Origin: Caldilineaceae bacterium SB0661_bin_34
Lineage (GTDB): Bacteria > Chloroflexota > Anaerolineae > Caldilineales > Caldilineaceae
NCBI GenBank assembly: GCA_009841145.1
Contig: VXMJ01000041.1
Location: 1-64,000, forward strand
DNA: 64,000 nt
Reading direction: 5' to 3'
Positions within the stretch are counted from its first letter, which is position 1. Each line of letters starts with the position of its first letter. Both the position numbers and the translations under genes were made by a program. This document shows positions 1-8,191 of the stretch, one piece after another. The notes below the pieces were generated by a model that saw only the letters and a list, made by a program, of their open reading frames with translations, made no database searches and was not told the DNA's origin.

Positions 1-240
1 CGCTGCCCCGGTGGGGGCCGGACCGTGCCCGCCCCATTGTGGGGCCATGGTCCGGGGGGGGGGCTGGCCGGGCCCGGGGGGCTTGGGGGGGGTGGCCTGG
101 GGCCAGCAGCCGGGGTCCTGTCCGTCCTGGACCTGAAGGAACACTGTTCCTATCCCGTCCACGGGTGCCTGCAGCCCTCGTCGGGGCCCCGTACCCGGCG
201 GTCGGTGCGGCGCACGCGTCCGCCGCGGGCGGCGGTGACG

Positions 241-853
241 GCGATGCTGGCCCTGCTCGACGAGGCCCTGGCCGTGGATCCGGAGCAGCGCCCCGACATC
301 CGGGTCTTCGTGGGCGACAGCCACTACGCCTGCGAGCCCATGGTCGCGGGGCTGGCGGCCCGCGGCCTGGTCCTGGTGAGCAAGCTGCGCCGCGACGCCG
401 TCCTGTGGGTGCTTTGGCAGGGGCCGCCCACGGGCCGGCCCGGCCGGCCGCGCAAGTACGCCGGGCGCTTCGACCGCACCCGTCTCGGCGAGCTGCCCGC
501 CGTCGACCTGCCGGACGAGGGCACGCGGCTGTACCACGCGCCGTTGTACTACAAGCCCTTCCAGAAACTGCTCCGGGTCGTCTTCGTCCTGGATGCCGAC
601 GCCGACCCCGCCGAGGACCGGCCCACGATCCTCTTCGGTACGGACCCGGAGATGGACCCGGCTCGAACTGCGCCACGCGGCGCGGGAGGCCCTGGCCCGC
701 TTTTCGATGGCCAACGTCAAGCTCAAGGCCTTCCTCGAACTGGTGTTGGCCAGGCTTTTTGCCTGGGACGGGTTGGACCGGACCCTGCCAAAATATCCGG
801 AGGCCCTGCGGGAACTGCTCGCCCTGGGCCAAATCGAGCCCAAACCCACCTGA
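241..853 (+). pseudogene. DDE transposase remnant, frameshifted and internally deleted
   Basis: Decayed transposase of the DDE/IS4-like superfamily. The first part (from the ATG at 244) reads in one frame through a DSHYACEPMV block, where the second catalytic aspartate is expected, and on to FGTDPEMDP. The rest continues in another frame (RHAAREALARFSMANVKLKA up to the stop at 851-853). Between the two parts the segment that should carry the third catalytic glutamate (the YREK block) is missing, so there is both a frameshift near 655 and an internal deletion. The sequence upstream (25-240) is G-rich and low in complexity, and shows no convincing N-terminal domain. It is not an active element. 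The family assignment rests on the layout shared with the intact transposase at 2968-4242. Confidence 0.7.
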
Positions 854-1334
854 AGCGGCAGCGAATCCACCGGGATTCGCCGTCACTGCCCCCATCCCGG
901 CATCTTCAACCCCGATCCAAGCCCGCAGGGACGACCGTCCCTCCTCCCCATTGCATATCTCTAAAACTGTTCACACCATTGTCATTACAACAAGAGGAGA
1001 TTACCTGAACTCAGGCCACATCAAGCGGTTGTTGTAGGCCATCCTTCGGTTTTCATACCAGCAGTGTGGAAGAGGTTGGCAGGATTACGTGTTGGTACCA
1101 GTCCCTTCTCCTACCTAACCATCTCCAAGGTACTTTCGATGTGTCACAGGCTGTCGGTCTAGTGGTGCAACGAAGCTTTGAGATAGTCAGAGGCGCAATG
1201 TTGGGATTCCCTTATCGTACGCTTCGCCGTGCCCCTTGCCACCTGCCGTCGGTACTGTGATCGACTGTTCCAACGCTATGAAGGTTCGTTGCACTACTAG
1301 GCCCCTTTGCCCTAAATCAACCCAAAGCCGCAAT
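854..1334. other. Intergenic stretch, no gene recognised
   Basis: About 480 bases between two transposase remnants. The short open frames here have no recognisable product. The only structure I see is at 1264-1299, which is about 80 percent identical to 11128-11163 (see findings). Confidence 0.5.
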
Positions 1335-1391
1335 CTTGAAGAAGAAATCGGCAGATGCTTTGCCGTCCGGTAGGCCGCGGGCCGAAACGCC
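1335..1391 (+). pseudogene. Fossil fragment of the IS4-like transposase C-terminus
   Basis: This stretch matches codon for codon the 3' part of the intact transposase at 4096-4152. Both read L-E-E-E-I, then a basic stretch, then A-x-R followed by GRNA. Here one codon has become TAG. Roughly four of five bases agree by eye. It is too short to be functional and marks an older insertion of the same family. Confidence 0.6.
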
Positions 1392-1439
1392 GCCCAGCGG
1401 CAGTGCTTTGCCGGACCCCACTGCAACACCAGTGGTTAC

Positions 1440-2502
1440 CCCAGGGCAAACGCAAAGTCGATGTCAGGGCCGTGCGGCAGCCAGGATCTAGGGTTGGCGT
1501 CCGATGCGGTCGCGCAGCAACCCGATGGACACGTCCGTTTCGAGTTTCCGTTGACTCGTGCGCAGGATGTTCAGGGCAGCTCGTCTGAGGATGCCCATGA
1601 TGGCGGGCGCGTTTCCGGTGCGGATGCGGCAGTCGTCCTCGCGGAACTACACGTCCAGGGTGCGGTGCAACCCGTTCTCGACGCCCCAGTGGCCGCGCAC
1701 GAGGGTCAGCAGGGCGGCGGCATCCACGGGTCGGCTGGAGATGTAGTAGCGCACGGAGCGCTGCCGGCGGCCCCAGGGGCCGGAGCGTTCCGCCTGCACG
1801 CGGACCAGGCTGCGCAGGCCGGGCCAGGCTTCGGGGTCCGCGACCCCACTCGCCCAGGACCGTGCAGCGGCGCCGCTCGCGGCGGTCCTCGGCCTGAGGC
1901 CAGAAGGCGCCCCGCTCGGCGTTGTCGAAGGCCGCCTTCACCTCCCGGTGCAGGGTCGGGTGGTTGCGCTTGACGGCCAGCACGTAGTCGGCGCCGGCCT
2001 CCCGCAACGCCTGCCCGATGGCCGTCTGGCAGCCGGCCGCGTCGATCGTGACCACGGTCCCTGCAGGTGGATGCGGTCGAGCAAACGGAGGAGGGCCGCA
2101 AACTCATTGCTCTTGGCGTCGCACGGCTCCTGGGCCACGGGTCAGCCCCTCCCGCACCAGGAAGGCACTCACCATGTGCAGGGGCCGGGTGCCGTCGGCA
2201 AGGTCGCACGACCGGCGCGCCGCCTTGCCGTTCAGGGCCAGGATCAACTCCTCCAGGCCGGGCAGGCTGGTGCCGTCGAGCAGCCACAGCAGGAACCAGG
2301 CCCGGTGGTCGTGCGTGAAGGCGGCCACGGCCGCCAGGCTGTTGGCGCCGGCGAGCGCCAACAGCAGCGTGGACAGGAGCACGGGCAGGGCGTGGCGCAC
2401 GCCGCGCGGGTCGCGCGGATCGGGCCGCGTGGCCAGTTGGTCGGTAAAGGCGCACAGGGTCGCCAGGAGTTCGGGGTCGGGGCATGCGACAATATATTCC
2501 AT
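1440..2502 (-). pseudogene. ISAs1-family transposase, multiply frameshifted
   Basis: Read on the minus strand from the ATG at 2502, the N-terminus (PDPRDPRGVRHALPVLLS, then LALAGANSLAAVAAF) is the DDE_Tnp_1-associated domain typical of ISAs1/H-repeat transposases. The catalytic core follows in a different frame (VTIDAAGCQTAIGQAL, then YVLAVKRNHPTLH). The distal part (HWGVENGLHRTLDVVPREDD) is in a third frame. At least two frameshifts therefore separate conserved blocks. One frame stops at 1488, while the family's usual terminal residues appear in another frame near 1450. The element is dead as a transposase source. Inverted arms near 1446 and 2717 may be its ends. Confidence 0.8.
1446..1460. 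repeat. Left arm of 15-bp inverted repeat flanking the ISAs1 remnant
   Basis: The sequence gcaaacgcaaagtcg here is the exact reverse complement of 2703-2717. The two arms span 1272 bp, close to the usual length of ISAs1-family elements, and enclose the transposase remnant. It overlaps the family-typical C-terminal coding block, so the outer boundary is uncertain. Confidence 0.5.
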
Positions 2503-2702
2503 GGGGACTGTGAGGTTTTTGTCATCCCACAGAATGCACAGTGGTCCTCTTTTTTGGGCGCTTCCGGAGGCTCGCCACCGGCCCCCAATGTGGACTGTCC
2601 GTGCCGAATTAACTCCAATGGCCGGCGAATTTGTTTCGCGCCAACCGGGCGAAGTCCACGTCCCGAACCGGCCCTTCATCGCTCCGATTCACCCGCTCCA
2701 CG

Positions 2703-2717
2703 CGACTTTGCGTTTGC
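2703..2717. repeat. Right arm of 15-bp inverted repeat flanking the ISAs1 remnant
   Basis: The sequence cgactttgcgtttgc is the exact reverse complement of 1446-1460. It lies about 200 bp upstream of the remnant transposase start. It could be the other IS end or the end of a second, mostly lost, oppositely oriented copy. Confidence 0.5.
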
Positions 2718-2790
2718 TCTAGTGGCTACCCTCACTCCCTCTGGAAATGAAGCCGGCCGGACCCTGAACCCGATCCCCAAGTCGACCCGT

Positions 2791-2795
2791 TACAT
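2791..2795. repeat. Target-site duplication, left copy
   Basis: The five bases tacat directly abut the left inverted repeat and are repeated at 4304-4308 next to the right inverted repeat. Confidence 0.85.
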
Positions 2796-4303
2796 CTATG
2801 GTTTGGACAGTTTTGAGCCGTTTTCCCGTTGCATGTCCGGGCCTGGCACTGCATCCGGCATGACAAGGGGATAAATTGGGGGGGGGAGACGCTCCAGCCC
2901 CCGGGGAAAACCGCACGGAGCCTGCTATCGTTGATGTAGTTCAACGCATCATCGAAAGAGGTGTTCCGTGCGATGGTTGCGCAATATACTCGCGCTGGCG
3001 CCCTGCGGCAAACCGCAGGCATCCCACTTTGCCCACGTGACCGGACTGCTGCAGTGGCTGCCCGGACGCCTCAACTTCACCAACCTCGAGCACTACGGCG
3101 GGCGCTCGGCGCGCACCCATGCGCGCTGGTTCGCGCGGCCCTTCCCCTTTGCGCGCCTGGCCGTGGCCGCGCTGGGGGCGCTGCCTCCGCAGGTGCCCGA
3201 GGGGTTGGGGGAACTGCTGGCCATGGATGCCAGCTTCGTGGCCAAGAGCGGCGACCAAACCTGGGGCACGGGCTGGTTTGGGAGCGGCATGGCCCGGGCC
3301 GCCCGCTGGGGATTGGAGGTCACGCTGCTGGCGGCCGTGGACGTGGCGGAGGGCGGCGCCTATCCCCTCTGCGCCCGGCAGTCCCCGGGCACCGTCCGGT
3401 CGCGCCGGCAGGCGTGCGGGGCCGACACCGGTCGGGAGACGGCCCTCGACGCGGCCCTGGCCCTGCTGGGAGAGGCGGTCGCGGCCGGGGCCAAGGAGAC
3501 CCTCGGGACGCGCTGGGTGGCCGTCGACGGCGGCTATGCCCGCCGCCCCTTCGTGGAGGGTGTGCGCCAGCTGGACCTGCACACGGTGGGCCGGCTGCGC
3601 AAGGACGCGGTCCTGCGCTTCCCCTACCTTGGCTCCCACGAGCGAAGGCCCGGCCGCAAGCGCCAGTTTGACGGCTGCTTCGACCGCCGCCACCCGGCAC
3701 GCATGGCCCGCACCCCCCTGAAGAAGGCAAAGGTCGACCTGTACCACGCGGTCCTGCATGCCAAGGCCTGGCCATGCTGGCTGCAGGTGGTCTACGTCCT
3801 GCCCCGCGGCGCCGACCCGGAAACGAAGGAGGGTGTGCTCCTCTACAGCACCGACCTGGACTTGGCGCCGGAACGCATCTTCCGCTTCTATGGCGCCCGC
3901 TTCCAAATCGAGTTTGCCTTCCGCGACGCCAAGCAGCACCTGGGCCTCAACGACGGCCAGGCCCGTTCACAGGCTCGGCAGCACTTTCATTTCAACCTTG
4001 TGTTCGCGGCTCTTTTCTGGGCCCGCCTGCAGGCCCGGCTCCAGGCGGAGCGGCCTCTCGGTCCCTTTTCCCTGCGCCATCGCAAGCGACACAAGCTGGA
4101 AGAGGAAATCCACAAACGCATTGCCGCCCGGTCGGCCACGGGCCGAAACGCCCCCAATGCCGGGGCCGGCCGTTGCCGCATCCCGCCCGAACGCCTCTGG
4201 CTGCGGGCACCCCCTCCCGAAACGGGGCCGGCCGGCCCCTGAACACGGCCCCCGGACCGGAACCGCGCACCGGCTCAGGCCTCAAAATCTGTCCAAACCA
4301 TAG
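2796..4303 (+). mobile_element. Complete IS4-group insertion sequence
   Basis: A 1508-bp element. Its ends are perfect 15-bp inverted repeats: ctatggtttggacag at 2796-2810 and its reverse complement at 4289-4303. Partial similarity continues inward (ttttgag on the left, attttgagg on the right when inverted). It is flanked immediately by the same 5-bp direct repeat tacat (2791-2795 and 4304-4308), a target-site duplication. It carries one full-length transposase gene. Intact ends, intact duplication and an intact gene indicate recent insertion. An 11-base match to the terminus (tccaaaccata) recurs just outside at 4329-4339. Confidence 0.9.
2968..4242 (+). CDS. IS4-group transposase
   Basis: A 424-residue DDE transposase that would catalyse movement of the surrounding IS. 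The first catalytic aspartate lies in LLAMDASF (residue 87) and the second in WVAVDGGYARR. The YREK signature of the IS4 group is exact: Y308, R311, E315 and K322 with spacing 2-3-6 in FYGARFQIEFAFRDAKQ. The gene is uninterrupted and fills the element, with about 170 bp between the left inverted repeat and the ATG. The C-terminal basic tail is the part duplicated as a fossil at 1335-1391. Because catalytic residues and ends are intact, the element may still be mobile. Confidence 0.88.
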   Translation: MRWLRNILALAPCGKPQASHFAHVTGLLQWLPGRLNFTNLEHYGGRSARTHARWFARPFPFARLAVAALGALPPQVPEGLGELLAMDASFVAKSGDQTWGTGWFGSGMARAARWGLEVTLLAAVDVAEGGAYPLCARQSPGTVRSRRQACGADTGRETALDAALALLGEAVAAGAKETLGTRWVAVDGGYARRPFVEGVRQLDLHTVGRLRKDAVLRFPYLGSHERRPGRKRQFDGCFDRRHPARMARTPLKKAKVDLYHAVLHAKAWPCWLQVVYVLPRGADPETKEGVLLYSTDLDLAPERIFRFYGARFQIEFAFRDAKQHLGLNDGQARSQARQHFHFNLVFAALFWARLQARLQAERPLGPFSLRHRKRHKLEEEIHKRIAARSATGRNAPNAGAGRCRIPPERLWLRAPPPETGPAGP

Positions 4304-4308
4304 TACAT
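4304..4308. repeat. Target-site duplication, right copy
   Basis: The five bases tacat directly abut the right inverted repeat and match 2791-2795. Confidence 0.85.
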
Positions 4309-4366
4309 AGAATTAGGTCGCAAATGTATCCAAACCATATCTATTGGTTTACTGCATTCTACATAG

Positions 4367-6157
4367 TCAATTGAATCTTAAACCAAACAAACCCCCTGTT
4401 TCGGTCGCGTCGGTTAATCTAGGTTCGACTACATAATCCCGAAGGTCAAATCCATCTGTGAATCCGTCAGTTGGCATAGAATCAGAATTCAATGTGACAA
4501 TGTACTGAAAGCCAACAGAAGTGGCACGTTGTGCCCCAAGTTGAAGTGCTTTAGCCACTTGCCTTTCATCGACTCCGTCGAAGAGATGGCTATCATGAAT
4601 AAGAAATCCCGGCCAACGACCATACCGGGTACAGATCTCGGCTAGCATGAAATCGAAACAGAAGATCTGCATATTCGTGATTCCTTTACTACGGTCCGCT
4701 GCAATATGCACATTAATCAACGGCCCGTTTAATGTTTCAGAGATCGTTAAACTGCCAGCCCGCTCGTAGAGCGACTGTGACAGCGCCTCAAACGTCAGAA
4801 TGATCTCTCGAACGAATTCCTCGCGTCCATGGATATCGTCTCTCAATGCTTGAAATAAACGAGCGCGTTCCAGATTTAGTTCATTCTTCATAGTGTCAAG
4901 TTCCTCGATCATGGAACGCTTTTGGCGCATTATTTCGACGTCAGCTTCAATTCTCGCAAGTTCTTCGTGTAGCCCAGTGTAGTGTTCTAGGGCTCCCCCT
5001 GATTCTAACAGGCTCATGAGCTGGCCACGGCGCTGATCTAGTTCATCTATGAGCCGATCACGTTTTACAATACGATTTTCTGCACTTTTAATTTCGCTGT
5101 CAAGATGTGAACGTCGATTCTCGACAACAGCTTCATGAAATCGCTCAACTTCTTCGACCCGTCGGCGCGCTAGGTTTGGCAGCACTATTCCTGTCTCATG
5201 ATACAGCTTAGCCAAATCTTGGAAGTCCGGGGTGCTCTCCTTAGCAAGCGATGCTCGAAATTCACGAATTAAATCTCGATCAATGATGTTTTCAACATTT
5301 AGTGCTTCAATCCGACCGGTCAACTCACTTGCCTCACGTTCTAATTCTTGGTACTGTGGTACCACCTGAAAATTGCTGAGCTGCCTACGGAGGCGATTCG
5401 CCCGATCTTCGGCGACAGTCAAGCTAGTTCGCAATTCGGCAACGTTCCCCAGAAGGCGTCCGAGCTCTCCGGATCGTGCGGCTTTGCGAAGTTCCTTTAT
5501 GCTTTTCTCCCTTGTTCGGCACTCCTGAAAATGACTTGAGATTGTCCAATCCAAGCCGATCAAGTAAGAGACAGCAACCTGCTGAACCCACAACGGCTGC
5601 ATCGGTGTGTGCTTTACTGGGTCTTGGAAACTACCGTTCTCTTGTCGGCGGGCTACGAAGGAGAACAGCGACCGAAGTGTGGGTCGAAATTTCCTAGTAT
5701 CGTCACCGTCGTCAACCGGTAAACCGAACCAACGTGCACCAAGAGTGTCCTTCCATTGGGTGTTCGGGATCGCTTGCTGCGCTGCCGATTGTGGTGCCTC
5801 GTCAGGAACCAGAGATAGTTGCAGCTTTGGTGCGACTGGCCCATTCGTGTCGTCACCTGCAACATACACACGGCTGGGCGTGCTACCACTTCGTGAAACT
5901 GATAAGCGACTTTCATCCACGTCGATCAACGCAGTGAACGTCCAGTCCTGCAAGGCTGCCGAGCGGAAAATTCCGGCGGGTTTGGCATCCGCGCCACACA
6001 GAAAGTGGACTAATTCGACGAAGCTGGTCTTGCCTGCGCCGTTGCGAGATTGCCGATCACCTGCCCCTCGGCTCTTGTCGGCTAGAATGACGTTGAGGCC
6101 CGGGCCGAACGTTAGTGTCTTGAACGGCTCATGGTCGGCACTGACTTGATGAATCAT
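4367..6157 (-). CDS. ABC-3C system ATPase, DUF2326 type
   Basis: A 596-residue SMC/RecN-like ABC ATPase. The N-terminus has a Walker A motif (RNGAGKTS, residues 38-45). The middle, about 200-450, is rich in charged residues with heptad character and should form a long coiled coil. The C-terminal DUF2326 region carries the family block IHDSHLFDGVDERQ (about 520-533), corresponding to the Walker B/D-loop area. ABC-3C proteins are known from comparative genomics as the ATPase of three-component conflict systems thought to sense invading nucleoprotein. Its ATG overlaps the stop of the middle-component gene by four bases (ATGA), implying translational coupling. Base composition is visibly more AT-rich than the flanking genes, fitting horizontal acquisition. 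The defence role is inferred from the family. Confidence 0.85.
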   Translation of the reverse strand: MIHQVSADHEPFKTLTFGPGLNVILADKSRGAGDRQSRNGAGKTSFVELVHFLCGADAKPAGIFRSAALQDWTFTALIDVDESRLSVSRSGSTPSRVYVAGDDTNGPVAPKLQLSLVPDEAPQSAAQQAIPNTQWKDTLGARWFGLPVDDGDDTRKFRPTLRSLFSFVARRQENGSFQDPVKHTPMQPLWVQQVAVSYLIGLDWTISSHFQECRTREKSIKELRKAARSGELGRLLGNVAELRTSLTVAEDRANRLRRQLSNFQVVPQYQELEREASELTGRIEALNVENIIDRDLIREFRASLAKESTPDFQDLAKLYHETGIVLPNLARRRVEEVERFHEAVVENRRSHLDSEIKSAENRIVKRDRLIDELDQRRGQLMSLLESGGALEHYTGLHEELARIEADVEIMRQKRSMIEELDTMKNELNLERARLFQALRDDIHGREEFVREIILTFEALSQSLYERAGSLTISETLNGPLINVHIAADRSKGITNMQIFCFDFMLAEICTRYGRWPGFLIHDSHLFDGVDERQVAKALQLGAQRATSVGFQYIVTLNSDSMPTDGFTDGFDLRDYVVEPRLTDATETGGLFGLRFN

Positions 6158-6399
6158 CGCTCTGCCTTGTGGATCAAGCCCCGCTCAAGATCTACCGCCC
6201 GAATTGTATAAAGTAGATCGAGTGCTAGCACGAACCAGCGATAATCGATCACTGGATACGACGCTTCAACGGATCGTCGTGCCCGAATCTTGTCCCACAA
6301 CCTGGATACGGTCATCGGCTCTTGAAGGACGTCGAGTACTTGACCGCCGACGCCGATCAACGCGCGATCAGACCGAATGTGCTTCGTTGGCAGAATCAT
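6154..6399 (-). CDS. ABC-3C system middle component 6 (MC6)
   Basis: A small protein of 81 residues that I recognise as ABC-3C middle component 6 from its opening MILPTKHIRSDRALIGVG and the closing YRWFVLALDLLYTIRAVDLE, a short winged-helix-like protein. I chose the start at 6399 because it matches the family N-terminus and has GGAGG six bases upstream. The open frame extends further upstream but lacks such support. The gene overlaps the 3' end of the upstream gene by 32 bases and the ATPase start by four. In ABC-3C systems this component is thought to link the ATPase to the effector-bearing protein. Confidence 0.85.
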   Translation of the reverse strand: MILPTKHIRSDRALIGVGGQVLDVLQEPMTVSRLWDKIRARRSVEASYPVIDYRWFVLALDLLYTIRAVDLERGLIHKAER

Positions 6400-7294
6400 G
6401 TCTTGCCTCCGGATCATCGAAAATGTCGCACCGCTCAAAGAAGTACGAAAGTACTGCCAGCACTGCGGTCTGCCGTCTAGGGTCGCCACCCATGCCGACG
6501 TACTGTTGGAGATGTCCCAGGATTTGGTCCGGCGACTGGTTGCTCTCCTTCAACTGCGCGTAACGTTGGCGGAATGCCTCTGCAATTTGTTCACCTCGAT
6601 CGGCCTGGCGATCCTTCATGAACCAAGTTTCGACTAGCGCTTCCTTGCGTCGCCCCACACGCAACAATTCGGCCGCGTCCTTCGAGAGCTGGTTCTTCTC
6701 CAACTTGTCCACCGACGGTGGCGTGAGCGGTTCGGTACCTGGTTCGGGCTCCATTGACTGAAGCTGGCGAATCACGGGCTGAAGGTCATCCATCGCTAGT
6801 GTCTCCAATCCGGATTTCGACGGTGCGAAACCGAATAGGGACTGCAGGTCTGTTAAGGATAGACGATCAACGAGCTGTCGCAATGATGCCTCAGTCCAGA
6901 CGTTGATCATCACGACCGGGTAGTCCTCTCGCAGGCGCTCAAGTAGCTGAATCGATGAAGGAGGCAAGCCTCGACCGTCATTGTGCACTAGCACCCATTC
7001 CGCCATGTTGTCCCAGTTTTTATACGCCCCAACGAAGTCCTCTTCGATCTTCGTGTTCAATGGTGCTTCCCTCATCTCGTACGGTGCATAGGATTGGAAA
7101 ACCGTGCCAGTGCTGACCCGGTAACCATCGCATTTGAGATCTCCACTACCACCGTACGCACGAACAGCCTCGAAATCCGATCCGAATGCAAGCCCCGCGA
7201 GCCTGACGAACCAGTCCTGGAACTCGGTGCCTTTCTTCTCGAGAAACGCCACACGGAACCGCAATCCGTAGAATGCAGTCTGAACGTCGTCCAT
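6368..7294 (-). CDS. ABC-3C system effector/C-terminal-domain component
   Basis: Third component of the ABC-3C operon, 308 residues from the ATG at 7294. The N-terminal part (FQDWFVRLAGLAFGSDFE, then GDLKCDG at 51-57 and FQSYAP at 66-71) looks like the restriction-endonuclease-like domain that begins many of these proteins. The C-terminal third is helical and is expected to contact the other components. The start is uncertain: the frame stays open to a TTG at 7387, but the conserved-looking region begins just after 7294. It is first in the operon, so a promoter should lie between 7294 and the IS66 remnant. Nuclease activity is inferred from fold resemblance only. Confidence 0.75.
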   Translation of the reverse strand: MDDVQTAFYGLRFRVAFLEKKGTEFQDWFVRLAGLAFGSDFEAVRAYGGSGDLKCDGYRVSTGTVFQSYAPYEMREAPLNTKIEEDFVGAYKNWDNMAEWVLVHNDGRGLPPSSIQLLERLREDYPVVMINVWTEASLRQLVDRLSLTDLQSLFGFAPSKSGLETLAMDDLQPVIRQLQSMEPEPGTEPLTPPSVDKLEKNQLSKDAAELLRVGRRKEALVETWFMKDRQADRGEQIAEAFRQRYAQLKESNQSPDQILGHLQQYVGMGGDPRRQTAVLAVLSYFFERCDIFDDPEARHDSANEAHSV

Positions 7295-7499
7295 AGGAAT
7301 TCGACTTACGCTCTGCTCCACTTCCACATCACACCATCGGTCTTCATGATCGCGGCTGCTGTGCTCATTGCCATTCTCGAAGACCAAACCATCAATGGGA
7401 ACGGTGCATTCGCTCAGCTCCGCAATCCACCAATCCTAGTCGATTGCAATCCCGAAGTGTAACTATCTGGATACCAGAACAGAGGTGTAGCCGTTCTGG

Positions 7500-8090
7500 A
7501 GCGTCAGTGTGTCCAAGAGGGGTCAGTTCTGCTTGCGTGCGGTTTCCAGCAGGTCTCGCACTTGGGCGGAGCGCTCGTCGCCGACCACGGTGTGGAAGCC
7601 GCTCGAGATCTTCATCTACAGCTTAGCTATGCGTAGGGCTTGCTCGGCCAGGTTGTTGGTGATGGGCACGCGCGGGTCGGTCAGGAAACGCAGTCAGGCA
7701 TCCCGGTACCCCTAAAACGCCAAGGCCAGTTTGTGGCCGCGGCGGCGGGTGATGTCAGGCCTGCGTAGTGGTCCAAGACCGGTTAAGGAGGTTGTCCCAG
7801 ACCGCGGCCATGTCCCACAGGGACGGCCAGCCGCCCGGCCACGCAGCGACAAAGGTTCTCGACCGTGTCCGTCGTCAGGGTCGCGCCGTGTAGCTCCCGT
7901 AACGGCCGGACCAGCAGCGCTACTGGCAGGTAGGTCACCAGGACGTCCAAGCGCGGACTGAACTGCACCGGTCCAGCAATGCCGGTCGGGAAGGGTGCCC
8001 GCGTCTAGACTCGGCAGCGCACCACACGCGCCCGGTACTCCGTCACCGCAAGGGGTAGGGGTACCCAATAATGCGCTCCCAATGTAAGTG
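7500..8090 (-). pseudogene. IS66-family transposase remnant
   Basis: Minus-strand fragments in several frames carry IS66 landmarks. The upstream part reads a zinc-site-like block, then FSPRLDVLVTYLPVALLVRPL (about 7900-7968). The downstream part reads LTDPRVPITNNLAEQALRIA and then KISSGFHTVVGDERSAQVRD (about 7540-7690), the hallmark C-terminus of IS66 TnpC. The sections between are missing or out of frame and there are stops, so it is non-functional. It bounds the ABC-3C operon on its promoter side. Confidence 0.8.
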
Positions 8091-8142
8091 CGATTGCCTC
8101 GGGAGTCTGCGATAGCGGGATGCCGGACACCTCCGGTCTCCG

Positions 8143-8148
8143 TATAAT
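8143..8148 (+). promoter_or_regulatory. Candidate -10 element TATAAT
   Basis: A perfect TATAAT hexamer, 43 bases before the ATG at 8192. I see no good -35 box at the expected distance, so this is a candidate only. Confidence 0.35.
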
Positions 8149-8191
8149 CGGGCTGGACCTTGACTCCCTCCCCAACCTAGGTTGCACCACT

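Noticed and set aside
53-94. Long G-runs near the window start as a G-quadruplex
   Set aside because: The runs are irregular and sit at the edge of degraded transposase DNA; nothing else supports a functional structure.
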